A program made the position numbers and the translations under genes. A stretch of 64,000 nt of DNA from Lachnoclostridium sp. An196 (GTDB lineage: Bacteria > Bacillota > Clostridia > Lachnospirales > Lachnospiraceae), in NCBI RefSeq assembly GCF_002160135.1, contig NZ_NFJZ01000014.1:1-64000 (forward strand). The letters are read 5' to 3'. Of the stretch, positions 1 to 9,025 are shown in pieces; the stretch's first letter is position 1; every line of letters begins with the position of its first letter. A model generated the notes under the pieces. That model was not told the DNA's origin and searched no databases. It saw only the letters and a program-made list of their open reading frames with translations.

Positions 1-3000
1 TTGTCTCGCTCCATCCTAAGAACTTCGCTTTCTCCATCGTCGGAACGTTGGTTGTTTCCAGTGTTACTGTCTGCGTGTTCAGGTAGGTATCTTCTACCGT
101 ACCCGGTCCACCCTGGCCGCCGTTCGCGTCATATGTCAGGTCATACTTGTCATCCTCATAGTCCGGTGTCTCGTCCTCGTCTATATCGGATGCCCATACC
201 GCGTAGACTTTTGTGTCTGTTTCCGGCATTACCAATCGTCCATCAGCAAAAATTCCTGCAACATCTTTTTCCGCTTCAGTCATAATCAGAGCATTTTGTT
301 TTAAGCTCCAACCTAAAAACAGCGCTTGATCTCTTTCTAATGAACCTTGTCCTGCAAGAGTAACAGTTGTACCTTCTACATACTCTTTAGGCGCTGGAAC
401 AGTTCCCTTTGTATGATTATTTCCATCATATTCAAGTATGTGCCATACGCTTACATTTTTAGTATAAGTATACACGAACGGTGTCTTTGCACTCTCCGCT
501 GTCACGCTTGTCGTACCTGCTTCCAGTTGCGGTTTCCAGCTTCCGCTATTCTGGTAGCCTTCTGCAGGCTTATTGGTCCCTGGGATGTCTCCGGCTACTA
601 TTGTGTAGCTTCCGGTTGCGTCCCATTTCCCATTCTTCTTCAGGCCTCCGATTATTGTGTAGCTTGATTCTCCGTCATCGAAGGTTCCGTTCGTTGCTTT
701 GAACGTCACTGTCACTTCATAATCGTCCGGAATACCATTTTGGTTTGTATCCTCAGAATAATAGAACACAACATCTTCTACACTAGTCCCATCTTTAGAA
801 ACTGTAAATACTTTACTCGCATCACTAACAAGTACGTATCCCGAAATTTCCGGTGCAGTTTCCGTTACTGTTTGACCATATCTAGCTGTTTTGCTGTCTG
901 CAGATCTCACAGACTCATCCGTATCTTCATCCAGATATTTAACCTTATATGTAACTGTTTTTAAATCATAATAGAAATTAATGGTCGCAGTTCCATCCGC
1001 AGTAACTGTTGTCATTGGATTAGATGAATCATTATAATTGCTATTATACTCTTCAGGTACATCGTAGGTACTCAATCGGATAACTTTTTCATTTACAATT
1101 CCTAGTCCATTAACGGTTCCCTTTAGATCATATTTTTCGTCTACTTCAGCATCTTCCGAATGATCTGCTTTTTCAAGCCAGTATTTAACAGTATATGGAG
1201 CTGTTGTACTTCCTGGTTCTAGTTTTTTCCACTGTGCCACAAATTCAAATGTATGACCCGTTACATAATTCAATGACGTTTCATTAACTGTAATTGATTC
1301 ATTCATTTGATACAGCGTTTCATTAGTTCCAAGTTTCCACCCTAAGAATACATGCCCTTCTTTTGCCGGAATCTCGTTAGAAATGCGAATCACATTGTTT
1401 TCGCCTTCAAGCGCTGTGTACATTCCTTCGTCTGTAATTGACTCAGAATTTGCACCATTCATATCATAAATAACAGAATAAGTAACCTTTTCTGCATTTA
1501 ACCGAATACAGGACAAATCGCTCTCCGTATTATTCCCAGGAATATTAAGAGTATACCAACCTTCATTGTCCGGTCCTGATATATAGGACTGATCCATTCC
1601 AATACCAGTTAATTGAGGATCCTCATATCCGACTTCTAACTTAAATCGATACTGATTTTCATTGCTTTTCGTAGCAACATAGTTGACTCCTACATCTTTC
1701 CATACCCACTTTCTATTTTCATTTTGGGTCCAATGTTGGAAAGTATCAACTCCAGTCAGTTCTTTAACGATAATTTCATCTATGCTAGCAGATTTAAAAT
1801 TACCATTATTGACAATGAGATTTTCTTTGGCTCCGTCAATTCTGATTTCATATATATATCGTGTAGCTGTCCCAAGCCAATTTCCTTCTTCTTCTTTTAA
1901 AATAACAGTTACTGTTATTCCGTTGGCAAGCTCTGTTGTGGCGGTCGCATTTACTTCATATGTTTCAGGCACCTCAATATTCTGGTCATTAATAGTCAGC
2001 TGATTTAAATGCCATTCTCTCCAGAATAATATATTCGACTCATACCCTCCGCCTTCGTGGTCAGCTTTATGATTAGACCATGAGCTTGTCAACTCCAGCG
2101 TGACAATTTCACCATTCTTAAAGGACGTTACACTACTCGTGATATCTCCCTGGCGGATTTCACCATTGTTCCATGATATGCTAAACTCTTCTGTTTTTGC
2201 AAAGCTGACAACGATGTTCTTATTCTCAGTAATGTTTGAGACAACATAATCTGTAGCATTTGTATCCGTGTCAACAACAGTTCCTTGCAGTGGATGGTCA
2301 TTTACTGTAACACTTCCGATATAATTCCCATATCCCGGTGTTACTCGGAATGAAATAGTTCCGCCTTCCTTAACCGTTTGCGGACCTTCCTCTATGCTTC
2401 CCAGACCTTCGTTTACAACCGAATAACTTATTGTATATTCTGCAACCGTTTCTTCATATCTGAAAACAATCGTCTGACCAGCTTGGAGCAGAATTCCTGT
2501 ATCACCATCTAAGCTGTAGTAAATGTGTGACTTACCATCCGAAGTGGTGTATTCACCTATGGCTACAATCTTGTCATTTCCTACAACTGCCTCTTTAAAA
2601 GTATATCCTTCAAATTTTAAATCATCAGATTGAGTAAGTTTGTCTATACTTCCTTCTTCAACATGAACAGTACCATTATGCACTCCCGCGCCTTCGATAG
2701 TAATCGGAATGGATCCTTCACTTTCCTGCAAAACCTTCTGCATTCTCAGTAAACTCGGAACTGCTTTCACTAAACCAGCATCATCCATCGGAACTTCTTC
2801 CACAGCAACTTCCTGATAGCTGACCGTCACCTCGGTATCTTCCGACACCTGTACTTCATAGTAACTGTCTTCCACCAGACTCAGGACTTCGTCGCCGCAT
2901 ACTGCTTCTGCAGTCCAACCTTCGTCAGCCTGCACTTTGAACTGAGCATAGCCCTCTTCGTCGGTCTCGATGCCTTCCTCGCCGATCTCCTCATCGTCGA

Positions 3001-3730
3001 TCGTCAGGAGTGTACCGTGAGATTCCGGCTCCTCGGCAAACGTGATCTTGTATGTAACTGCTTCCTCGGATTCCTCCTCGCCTTCAGTCACTTCTTCCTC
3101 AGCATCTGCGTCAGGATTTTCCTCAGCCGCACCGGCAGCATCCTCGTTGGAATCTGCGTCGGTTTTGTCTGCATCTTCCTCATCGGTTTCTGCATCCGTT
3201 CCATCTGCATCTTCCTCATCGGTTTCTGCATCCGTTCCATCCGCATCTTCCTCATCGGTTTCTGCATCCGTTCCATCCGCATCTTCCTCATCGGTTTCTG
3301 CATCCTCTCCATCTGCATCTTCCTCATCGGTTTCTGCATCTGTTCCATCTGCATCTTCCTCATCGGTTTCTGCATCTGTTCCATCCGCATCTTCCTCATC
3401 GGTTTCTGCATCCGTTCCGTCCGCATCTTCCTCATCGGTTTCTGCATCGATTTCTGCGTTCGGATCCTCCTCGGATTCCTCCGTCGGGAGTTCCTCCGTC
3501 TCACCATCGATCGGTACTGCGTTTTCCTCGCTCAGCGTCTCCGCTTCTGTCGGTTCCTCCGGCGTGTTCGCAGCCTCCTTTTCCTCTTCGGGATTAGAGA
3601 TGTCGGTTGCATTGTCCACTGGCTCTTCCATTGGAGCTGAACCACCATCTCCAGGCGCCGCATAGGCTACATTTGAGAACGTCAGTACGCCTGCCAACAA
3701 AAGTGCCAGCATTTTCTTTGTCCGTCTCAT
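1..3730 (-). CDS. Large secreted surface protein with Flg_new/InlB-type and MucBP-like repeats (C-terminus outside window)
   Basis: The frame is open from the ATG at 3730 to the window edge (over 1240 residues), with a good ribosome site (GGAAAGGAGG) upstream. It begins with a signal peptide (MRRTKKMLALLLAGVLTFSN, cleavage near VAYA-AP). An extremely acidic Asp/Glu/Thr region (residues about 90-190) holds 12-residue repeats. Beta-rich modules follow. Several carry the FLGW(S/K) and YDANGG signatures of Flg_new/InlB B repeats, for example FLGWSLKQN and AKFLGWSET near the window edge. A MucBP-like module starts YKVKYLDEDT (about residues 925-1000). The role is probably adhesion or matrix contact at the cell surface; the anchor (sortase motif or other) would be in the missing C-terminus. 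The ligand cannot be inferred. Confidence 0.85.
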   Translation of the reverse strand, partial: MRRTKKMLALLLAGVLTFSNVAYAAPGDGGSAPMEEPVDNATDISNPEEEKEAANTPEEPTEAETLSEENAVPIDGETEELPTEESEEDPNAEIDAETDEEDADGTDAETDEEDADGTDAETDEEDADGTDAETDEEDADGEDAETDEEDADGTDAETDEEDADGTDAETDEEDADGTDAETDEEDADKTDADSNEDAAGAAEENPDADAEEEVTEGEEESEEAVTYKITFAEEPESHGTLLTIDDEEIGEEGIETDEEGYAQFKVQADEGWTAEAVCGDEVLSLVEDSYYEVQVSEDTEVTVSYQEVAVEEVPMDDAGLVKAVPSLLRMQKVLQESEGSIPITIEGAGVHNGTVHVEEGSIDKLTQSDDLKFEGYTFKEAVVGNDKIVAIGEYTTSDGKSHIYYSLDGDTGILLQAGQTIVFRYEETVAEYTISYSVVNEGLGSIEEGPQTVKEGGTISFRVTPGYGNYIGSVTVNDHPLQGTVVDTDTNATDYVVSNITENKNIVVSFAKTEEFSISWNNGEIRQGDITSSVTSFKNGEIVTLELTSSWSNHKADHEGGGYESNILFWREWHLNQLTINDQNIEVPETYEVNATATTELANGITVTVILKEEEGNWLGTATRYIYEIRIDGAKENLIVNNGNFKSASIDEIIVKELTGVDTFQHWTQNENRKWVWKDVGVNYVATKSNENQYRFKLEVGYEDPQLTGIGMDQSYISGPDNEGWYTLNIPGNNTESDLSCIRLNAEKVTYSVIYDMNGANSESITDEGMYTALEGENNVIRISNEIPAKEGHVFLGWKLGTNETLYQMNESITVNETSLNYVTGHTFEFVAQWKKLEPGSTTAPYTVKYWLEKADHSEDAEVDEKYDLKGTVNGLGIVNEKVIRLSTYDVPEEYNSNYNDSSNPMTTVTADGTATINFYYDLKTVTYKVKYLDEDTDESVRSADSKTARYGQTVTETAPEISGYVLVSDASKVFTVSKDGTSVEDVVFYYSEDTNQNGIPDDYEVTVTFKATNGTFDDGESSYTIIGGLKKNGKWDATGSYTIVAGDIPGTNKPAEGYQNSGSWKPQLEAGTTSVTAESAKTPFVYTYTKNVSVWHILEYDGNNHTKGTVPAPKEYVEGTTVTLAGQGSLERDQALFLGWSLKQNALIMTEAEKDVAGIFADGRLVMPETDTKVYAVWASDIDEDETPDYEDDKYDLTYDANGGQGGPGTVEDTYLNTQTVTLETTNVPTMEKAKFLGWSET
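3160..3451 (-). repeat. 36-nt tandem repeat encoding a 12-residue acidic unit
   Basis: Eight copies of a 36-nt unit start at 3181, 3217, 3253, 3289, 3325, 3361, 3397 and 3433 (measured at the catcggtttctgcat core). In the adhesin frame each encodes TDAETDEEDADG with synonymous changes and one substitution. Copies abut without spacers and stay in frame. They probably form a negatively charged stalk between signal peptide and beta modules; copy number is expected to vary by slippage. Confidence 0.9.
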
Positions 3731-3759
3731 CTCTTTTTCCCTCCTTTCCTTATAAACTC

Positions 3760-3778
3760 GCGGCGGTTTTTCCGCCGC
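3760..3778. other. Short GC-rich hairpin in the adhesin 5' leader
   Basis: GCGGCGG (3760-3766) and CCGCCGC (3772-3778) form a perfect 7-bp stem with a 5-nt loop, 30 nt upstream of the adhesin start codon and outside any gene. It could be a leader hairpin for the minus-strand adhesin or a terminator of an upstream transcript; there is no clear U tract. Confidence 0.4.
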
Positions 3779-3965
3779 TGTGATATTGCGGGGACATATC
3801 TGCCCCTACATTAGATAAAGACGGATCTTTGGACACAAACAGGTCACATTTTGTTCACTTTTTCATCATTTTTATAAAAAATAACATAATCAGCTTCTGG
3901 CTGAACCGTTTTGCCTGCCGATTCCGTCTTTAAGAATGAAGGCAGAAAGAGAACAGGAGACGCTC

Positions 3966-4667
3966 ATGGGTATTTACCGACATTTTACCGCTCTTAAAAT
4001 ATTGAAAATTACAGGTTTTTTTCTTATAATGCTCTTAGCATGTGATAATTTTTTTGCAGAGTCCGCGTTTATCCGGAAAGTTCCCGCCCTTATGCTCTGT
4101 ATATATGCCGCAGTAGAATTGTGCATATTCTGCAGGGCGAGGCGCGACTATCAGAAATTATACCAGGCCGCGTACTTTGACGCTCTCACCGGGATACCGA
4201 ATCGGCTCAGCGCGGATCTTTATATCCGGCAGTGCGCTTCCTCTCCCGAAATCACCGTAGCCATGGCAGATCTGGACGGATTAAAACTGGTCAATGACAT
4301 GTCCGGACACCTGGCCGGCGATTCCATGATCCGGGATTTCGCGGTAATGTTTTATAATTCGGCGCTTCCCGGAGCATATGCATTCCGCAATGGCGGCGAT
4401 GAGTTTCTGGCAGTTTTCAGCGGAAAAGATTCCAGACAGGCGGCTGCGCGGTTCTGCGCCAGCCTGAAAGAAGCAGTAACCCGCTACAATCATTCCGCTG
4501 TTCATCCAATCTCTTACAGTATCGGCTGCGCTTCCCGTTCAGAATATCCTGACACCAGCGTGTCACAGCTGATCTCGTATGCAGATTCACGTATGTACCA
4601 CGATAAATACCTGAAAAAGAGATATGCGCAGGCAGACACTCTATCAAGAAAGGAGGAGCCTACATGA
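3966..4667 (+). CDS. GGDEF domain protein, probable membrane diguanylate cyclase
   Basis: Residue numbers here start at the chosen 233-residue product. Two hydrophobic segments (about 11-27 and 37-56) precede a GGDEF domain. The domain has the family hallmarks DALTGIPNR (72-80) and an intact NGGDEF active-site loop (GGDEF at 143-147). GGDEF enzymes join two GTP into cyclic di-GMP. No RxxD inhibitory site is seen five residues before the motif, so product inhibition may be absent. The ATG at 3966 is preferred over 3936 because CAGGAGA lies 7 nt before it, while the upstream ATG has no ribosome site. It overlaps the next gene by ATGA, so the two are probably co-translated. Confidence 0.85.
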   Translation: MGIYRHFTALKILKITGFFLIMLLACDNFFAESAFIRKVPALMLCIYAAVELCIFCRARRDYQKLYQAAYFDALTGIPNRLSADLYIRQCASSPEITVAMADLDGLKLVNDMSGHLAGDSMIRDFAVMFYNSALPGAYAFRNGGDEFLAVFSGKDSRQAAARFCASLKEAVTRYNHSAVHPISYSIGCASRSEYPDTSVSQLISYADSRMYHDKYLKKRYAQADTLSRKEEPT

Positions 4668-5413
4668 TCCGTTTTTTCCGCAGAAAAGATATTCCGGAAC
4701 CTCTTTCCCCGGATCAGGCGGACGCATTGCTGGGAAAAATCATGACCGATCTGGAGCTGGAAAGACCGCCCCGGCCGGGCAAAAAAACTTATTATCATAT
4801 TGTACGAAGACGTTATCTGGTAAAGCGCGCGGCAGCCGCAGCCTGTATACTGCTTCTTCTGGCATGTTTCGGCCCCGGTACAGTCGTGCCGGTCGCAGTA
4901 TCCCAGGTTTCCGCGGCTCCATCCTCAGACTCCGCCTCCGTGCAGATCTCTTTTCAGCTGGGTTCTGTGATCCCTGTCCGGGAAGTAACCGCGGAGATTA
5001 ACGATCACGCGCTGACCGTGGAAAGCGACGGATACCAGCAATATACCGTTACGGTAGAAGAAAACGGATACCTTCTCCTCGACGTATGCTCCATCACCGG
5101 CATCCATACTTCTCACGGCATGGAGATCTCCGGAATCGATACGCGCGCGCCCGAGGTGACCAGTCATCGGCAGGAAGGCAATCAGATCCTGATCTATCTT
5201 ACGGACGGCGATGGAGTAGGCATCGATTTTCCATCCATTACGGCATACGATGAATCCACTTCCGTCTCTATTCCGCCCGTCTGGTACGACGAAGCAAGCG
5301 GATGCGTCGCGTTTGCCCGTCCCAGCAGCCGTATCCTGATCACGGTTCCTGATTACAACGACAACCGCCTGATACTTTCCCTGGCGCCTATGACAGGAAA
5401 CGACAATGATTAA
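4664..5413 (+). CDS. Single-span membrane protein with extracytoplasmic beta-rich domain, possible anti-sigma factor
   Basis: The 249-residue protein has a basic cytoplasmic N-terminus of about 55 residues, one transmembrane helix (about 56-70, AAAAACILLLLA), then a serine-rich linker and a beta-rich external domain of about 170 residues. The start overlaps the GGDEF gene's stop (ATGA). It is followed by a strong terminator and then an ECF sigma gene. A short cytoplasmic N-terminus, single span and external sensor match anti-sigma topology, but no recognised anti-sigma motif is visible and the gene precedes rather than follows the sigma gene. I do not recognise a named family. Confidence 0.6.
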   Translation: MIRFFRRKDIPEPLSPDQADALLGKIMTDLELERPPRPGKKTYYHIVRRRYLVKRAAAAACILLLLACFGPGTVVPVAVSQVSAAPSSDSASVQISFQLGSVIPVREVTAEINDHALTVESDGYQQYTVTVEENGYLLLDVCSITGIHTSHGMEISGIDTRAPEVTSHRQEGNQILIYLTDGDGVGIDFPSITAYDESTSVSIPPVWYDEASGCVAFARPSSRILITVPDYNDNRLILSLAPMTGNDND

Positions 5414-5428
5414 TGCAGCGGTCAGACG

Positions 5429-5474
5429 TCTCCGCCGGGATTTCAACGGAAACTCCGGCGGAGATATTTGTTTT
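5429..5474 (+). terminator. Rho-independent terminator after the GGDEF/membrane protein pair
   Basis: A perfect 10-bp stem, TCTCCGCCGG (5429-5438) with CCGGCGGAGA (5455-5464), is followed by TATTTGTTTT. It lies 16 nt after the stop codon and separates this pair from the ECF sigma gene. Confidence 0.85.
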
Positions 5475-5535
5475 CCGTCTCTGTTTCTCTCATTATTTTC
5501 CCTTGTTCTTTATTTTTCTTAGTGGTATACTTAAA

Positions 5536-5559
5536 AAAACAAGTGTAACGACTTGTTTT
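5536..5559. promoter_or_regulatory. AT-rich inverted repeat upstream of the ECF sigma gene
   Basis: AAAACAAGT (5536-5544) and ACTTGTTTT (5551-5559) form a 9-bp perfect dyad around GTAACG, 50 nt before the sigma start codon. It may be an operator or the ECF sigma factor's own promoter region. A terminator role is less likely because one already lies 70 nt upstream. Confidence 0.45.
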
Positions 5560-5609
5560 ATATTAAGTACTGACTTATCTGTAAGTGCTTTTTACAGGAG
5601 CCGTTTACT

Positions 5610-6179
5610 ATGGGAAACAGATTTAATGTAGAATACTACTCGCTCCTGGCAAGCCGCATCCGCAGGCACGACTCTGACGCATTCACTGAACTTTACCATA
5701 CTACATACCAAGATCTGTACCGATATGCTTATTATTTTTTAAAGGATGCACATCTTGCGCAGGACGCACTCCACGAGATTTATATATTAATATGGCGCTC
5801 TATATCTTCTCTCAAAGAAGACCGCCTGCTTTACTCCTGGATGAAACAGATCACTTATCATGTCTGCTGTGATTTTCTCCGGAAAAATACAGTTCTGGGA
5901 GACCATGAGACTTCCGTTCCGGTTTGGGACGATTCTATCCTGGAGATATGGGATAAAAAAGATGCTTTTCAGCAGGTATGGGATGACGATTTTCGGGAAA
6001 ACCTGAATGAAGCGCTTTCCGGTCTTCCCATTCAGTCCCGCCAGGCTTTTCTTCTTCGCTACGAGAACGATCTGAAGCTGGAAGAAATCGCCGATTTTCT
6101 GGGCTGCAGCCTGAGTACAGTCAAACGGGCCATAAACAAAGCCCGGAAGCATCTGCAGAAAAAATTAGACTCATTATAA
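5610..6179 (+). CDS. ECF (sigma-70 family) RNA polymerase sigma factor
   Basis: This 189-residue protein has normal ECF size. Region 2 contains the typical AFTELYHTTYQDLYRYAYYF and the DALHEIYILIWR recognition segment (about residues 50-65). Region 4 holds a helix-turn-helix (LKLEEIADFLGCSLSTVKR, about 151-170). It directs RNA polymerase to a small regulon. CAGGAG precedes the ATG by about 10 nt. The transglutaminase-like lipoprotein starts 9 nt downstream and the pilus-like genes follow in the same direction, so these are likely its co-transcribed targets or partners. The membrane protein upstream is a candidate anti-sigma factor. Confidence 0.85.
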   Translation: MGNRFNVEYYSLLASRIRRHDSDAFTELYHTTYQDLYRYAYYFLKDAHLAQDALHEIYILIWRSISSLKEDRLLYSWMKQITYHVCCDFLRKNTVLGDHETSVPVWDDSILEIWDKKDAFQQVWDDDFRENLNEALSGLPIQSRQAFLLRYENDLKLEEIADFLGCSLSTVKRAINKARKHLQKKLDSL

Positions 6180-6188
6180 GGAGAAGGC

Positions 6189-7115
6189 ATGTATTTAAGA
6201 TTATCTGCTTTGTTTTTACTCTCTGCCGCCCTCCTGGCAGGATGTTCCGGAAGCGGCGCATCCGCTGAAACGAATACGGAAGAAGACCGGCCGCTCCGTC
6301 CCAATACCCCGGTCGTATACGAGCCTCAGGCGCCTCAGACCGATGTGCTCGGAAAAGAACCGCTGATCGTGGATATTTCCTGTACAGACCAAGGTTACGT
6401 GATGGCGCGGTATACAGGAGATTCCGCCAAAGCCAATATCCAGATCACCGGCTCTGACGGCGTCAGTTACAAATATTTTCTTCCTCCGTCAGAATCATTC
6501 ATACCGCTTCCGCTGACCGGCGGAAACGGGACATACCAGATCGACGGCTACGAGAACATCGTGGACAGTCAGTATGCCGTTCTTTTCCGGGAAGCTGTCC
6601 AGGTTCAGATAGAGAATGAATTTCTGCCTTTTTTATATCCTAACCAATACGTATATTTTCACGCGGGCAGCGAAGCGGTAGCCGTCGCGGCCGATACCGT
6701 ATCAGAAGCCCGTTCTGATCTGGACGCGATCTCGGACATCTATCATTACGTCATCAGCCACATTGTCTATGACACAGAAAAAGCCGAGACTGTTTCCAGC
6801 GGTTATCTTCCGGATGTGGATGAGACCCTGCGGACAGGGAAAGGAATCTGCTTTGATTATGCTTCTCTGACAGCTGCCATGCTTCGTTCCCAGAACATTC
6901 CCTCCCGCCTGGAGATCGGCTATTCCGGCAGCGTCTACCATGCCTGGATCAGCGTTTATACCGAAGAAACCGGATGGATCGACCGTATCATAGAATTTAC
7001 CGGAAACGGCTGGACGCGGATGGATCCCACGCTGGCCGCCGGAAACGACAACAGCACCGCCGCCCTGAAATACATGGGGGACGGATCCAACTATACGACA
7101 CAATATATCCGCTGA
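6189..7115 (+). CDS. Lipoprotein with transglutaminase-like (papain-fold) domain
   Basis: The 308-residue product has a lipobox LLAGC with acylated Cys19 and a low-complexity linker. Its C-terminal transglutaminase core shows Cys221 (GKGICFDYA), His251 (YHAWISVY) and Asp279 (RMDPT), the complete catalytic triad. Such domains act as proteases, transamidases or peptide-bond-remodelling enzymes at the cell envelope; the substrate is unknown. AAGGAGAAGGC precedes the ATG. It sits between the ECF sigma gene and the GspF-like gene with short gaps, which implies a shared transcript and envelope-related duty. Confidence 0.85.
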   Translation: MYLRLSALFLLSAALLAGCSGSGASAETNTEEDRPLRPNTPVVYEPQAPQTDVLGKEPLIVDISCTDQGYVMARYTGDSAKANIQITGSDGVSYKYFLPPSESFIPLPLTGGNGTYQIDGYENIVDSQYAVLFREAVQVQIENEFLPFLYPNQYVYFHAGSEAVAVAADTVSEARSDLDAISDIYHYVISHIVYDTEKAETVSSGYLPDVDETLRTGKGICFDYASLTAAMLRSQNIPSRLEIGYSGSVYHAWISVYTEETGWIDRIIEFTGNGWTRMDPTLAAGNDNSTAALKYMGDGSNYTTQYIR

Positions 7116-7129
7116 GAAAGGAATCTGCT

Positions 7130-8170
7130 ATGAAAGCTCTGAACAACTCTGAACTGGCATCTTTCAGCAGCCAGATGGCGCTGATCCTGCGCTCGGGCAT
7201 CTCTTCCGTGGAGGGATTGTCATTGATTCTGGAGGACACTCCGTCCGGTGAAGGAAAACAGATCCTGGAGCATGTGCTGCATTCCATGGAAGAGACCGGC
7301 AGTTTCAGCCGGGCTCTGGAATCTGTAAAGGTATTTCCTTCTTATTTCTGCAGTATGGCAGAGATCGGAGAGCAGTCCGGACGGCTGGACGACGTGATGG
7401 AATCTCTGGCTCTTCACTATCGCAGGGAAGAGTCTCTTTCCAGAAGCATCCGCAGCGCGGTGATCTATCCGCTGGTCATGCTGGGGATGATGGCCGCGGT
7501 TCTGGCCGTACTACTGATCAAGGTTATGCCGGTCTTCCGCCAGGTATTTGAGCAGCTGGGCGCACAGATGACCGGTTTCCCTGCAGCCGTGTTGAACCTG
7601 GGCACGGCTCTGGGAAATTACAGCGCGGCGTTCCTTATTCTGGCCGTGGCGGCGGCCGTTATCTGTATCTGGCTTTTTTTCACAGAAAACGGACGTAAGA
7701 AATCTAAAAGTTTCGCAGGAAAGTTTTTTATGACACGCGCGCTCAGCGAAAAGATTTCCTGTTCCCGTTTTGCCAGCGGTATGTACCTGGCTCTTAGCAG
7801 CGGCCTGGACGTTGACCAGAGTCTGGAGATGACTGCCCGTCTGATCGAACATCCGGATGTTCATGAAAAAATTCTCGAAATCCGCCGGTGTATCGCAGAA
7901 GGCGAAAGTTTTGAGGACGCGGCCGCGCGTGCCCGTCTGTTTACCGGTTCCCGTGCCAGAATGCTGTCGATCGGCTTTAAGGCAGGCGCTCCGGACAACG
8001 TCATGAAGCAGATCTCCGAGCAGTATGACGAAGAAATCGAAGAGCAGATCGATACGCTCCTTGGAAGACTGGAACCCACTCTGGTAGCCGTCCTTTCCGT
8101 AGCCGTGGGACTGATCCTGCTTTCTGTCATGCTTCCTCTTCTGGGCGTCATGATCAATATCGGAGGGTAA
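7130..8170 (+). CDS. Type II secretion/type IV pilus inner-membrane platform protein (GspF/PilC family)
   Basis: The 346-residue protein has two tandem T2SSF domains, about residues 10-130 and 210-335. Each has the pattern of a cytoplasmic helical bundle (AEIGEQSGRLDDVMESLALHY in the first) followed by transmembrane segments (about 110-135, 160-180 and 315-343). GspF/PilC proteins organise the assembly ATPase and pseudopilins. The ATG at 7130 has AAAGGA 6 nt upstream; a longer in-frame extension to 6974 lies inside the previous gene and is rejected. This is the first gene of the pilus-like block, 14 nt after the lipoprotein gene. Confidence 0.85.
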   Translation: MKALNNSELASFSSQMALILRSGISSVEGLSLILEDTPSGEGKQILEHVLHSMEETGSFSRALESVKVFPSYFCSMAEIGEQSGRLDDVMESLALHYRREESLSRSIRSAVIYPLVMLGMMAAVLAVLLIKVMPVFRQVFEQLGAQMTGFPAAVLNLGTALGNYSAAFLILAVAAAVICIWLFFTENGRKKSKSFAGKFFMTRALSEKISCSRFASGMYLALSSGLDVDQSLEMTARLIEHPDVHEKILEIRRCIAEGESFEDAAARARLFTGSRARMLSIGFKAGAPDNVMKQISEQYDEEIEEQIDTLLGRLEPTLVAVLSVAVGLILLSVMLPLLGVMINIGG

Positions 8171-8173
8171 TCT

Positions 8174-8518
8174 ATGAACCGTTTTCACAAACAGAAGAGC
8201 CTGTTTTCGCATATGCGGCTTCTGCTTCCGCTGTTCGTTTTCTGCATCATGTTCCTGCTGCTGCTGGAAGGTCTGTCTTCTGTGTCTTCCGCCGCCGCCA
8301 GGGAAGAAGCCTCCCGCCTCAGAGATTCGGTTCTGCAGGGGGCGGTTCAGTGCTACGCGCTGGAAGGCTTTTATCCGGAGGATCTTGCATATCTCCAGGA
8401 GCATTACGGCATATCCTACAATACGGACAAATACGTGGTATCTTATGAAGTTATCGGTTCCAATCTGATGCCGGACGTAACTGTGATCCCCTTATATGGA
8501 AGGGAGGAAGGTACATGA
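8174..8518 (+). CDS. Small single-span protein of the pilus-like cluster
   Basis: The 114-residue protein has one N-terminal membrane helix (about 15-31, RLLLPLFVFCIMFLLLL) and a short soluble domain with a helical stretch, as in minor pseudopilins and TadE-like proteins. A GGAGGGTAATCT ribosome site sits 3 nt after the platform gene. It overlaps the next gene by ATGA. There is no classical GFxxxE prepilin cleavage motif. The role is inferred only from position and topology. Confidence 0.65.
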   Translation: MNRFHKQKSLFSHMRLLLPLFVFCIMFLLLLEGLSSVSSAAAREEASRLRDSVLQGAVQCYALEGFYPEDLAYLQEHYGISYNTDKYVVSYEVIGSNLMPDVTVIPLYGREEGT

Positions 8519-9009
8519 ACCGCAGACACATAAGGCCTCATACTGTAGATCTTTTGTTTACTATTTCTCTTTTCTGCGTGTTTGCCGCAAGCGCCCTTCT
8601 GCTGGTTTTGACGGGCGTGCGTGTGTACAGATCCACGGCGCAGCGTCTGGAGGGAACTTATTCCGCGCGCACCGCTCTGGCCTACGTGACGGAAAAAGTT
8701 CGGCAGCACGACGCGGAAGGCCGTGTCTCCCTGACCGAAATTGACGGACTGACTGCCATCATGCTGACAGATCAGGCGGGAGACGATATCTATAAAACTT
8801 ACATTTATTCTGACGGCGACTATGTCTGTGAGCTGCTTGTCCGTCAGGGAACAACATTGTCCTCCGACATGGGACAGCAGGTTCTCCGTGTCGATGACTT
8901 TTCTATAACAGACCGCGGGGACGGCTTTCTGGAACTGACCGCACTGGATGATTACGGACAGTCTTACAGCTTTCTCCTGCACCTTCGGAACAGCGGAGGA
9001 TTTTCTTGA
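8515..9009 (+). CDS. Single-span protein of the pilus-like cluster (DUF4860-like)
   Basis: The 164-residue protein has an N-terminal membrane helix (about 14-35) and then a beta-rich domain ending in a Gly/Ser tail. Size and layout recall the DUF4860 proteins found beside type II secretion genes in Clostridia; that assignment is from memory and would need a profile search. The start overlaps the previous gene (ATGA). Pseudopilin-like topology suggests it is a component or substrate of the assembly platform. Confidence 0.6.
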   Translation: MNRRHIRPHTVDLLFTISLFCVFAASALLLVLTGVRVYRSTAQRLEGTYSARTALAYVTEKVRQHDAEGRVSLTEIDGLTAIMLTDQAGDDIYKTYIYSDGDYVCELLVRQGTTLSSDMGQQVLRVDDFSITDRGDGFLELTALDDYGQSYSFLLHLRNSGGFS

Positions 9010-9025
9010 AAGGAATGAGACAGAC

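Noticed and set aside
3160-3451. CRISPR-like 36-nt periodicity
   Set aside because: There are no spacers between units; the repeat is continuous, in frame and encodes the adhesin.
3017-3665. Long ORFs on both strands across the acidic repeat region
   Set aside because: They are frames of a low-complexity repeat; only the minus frame with signal peptide and ribosome site continues into recognised beta domains.
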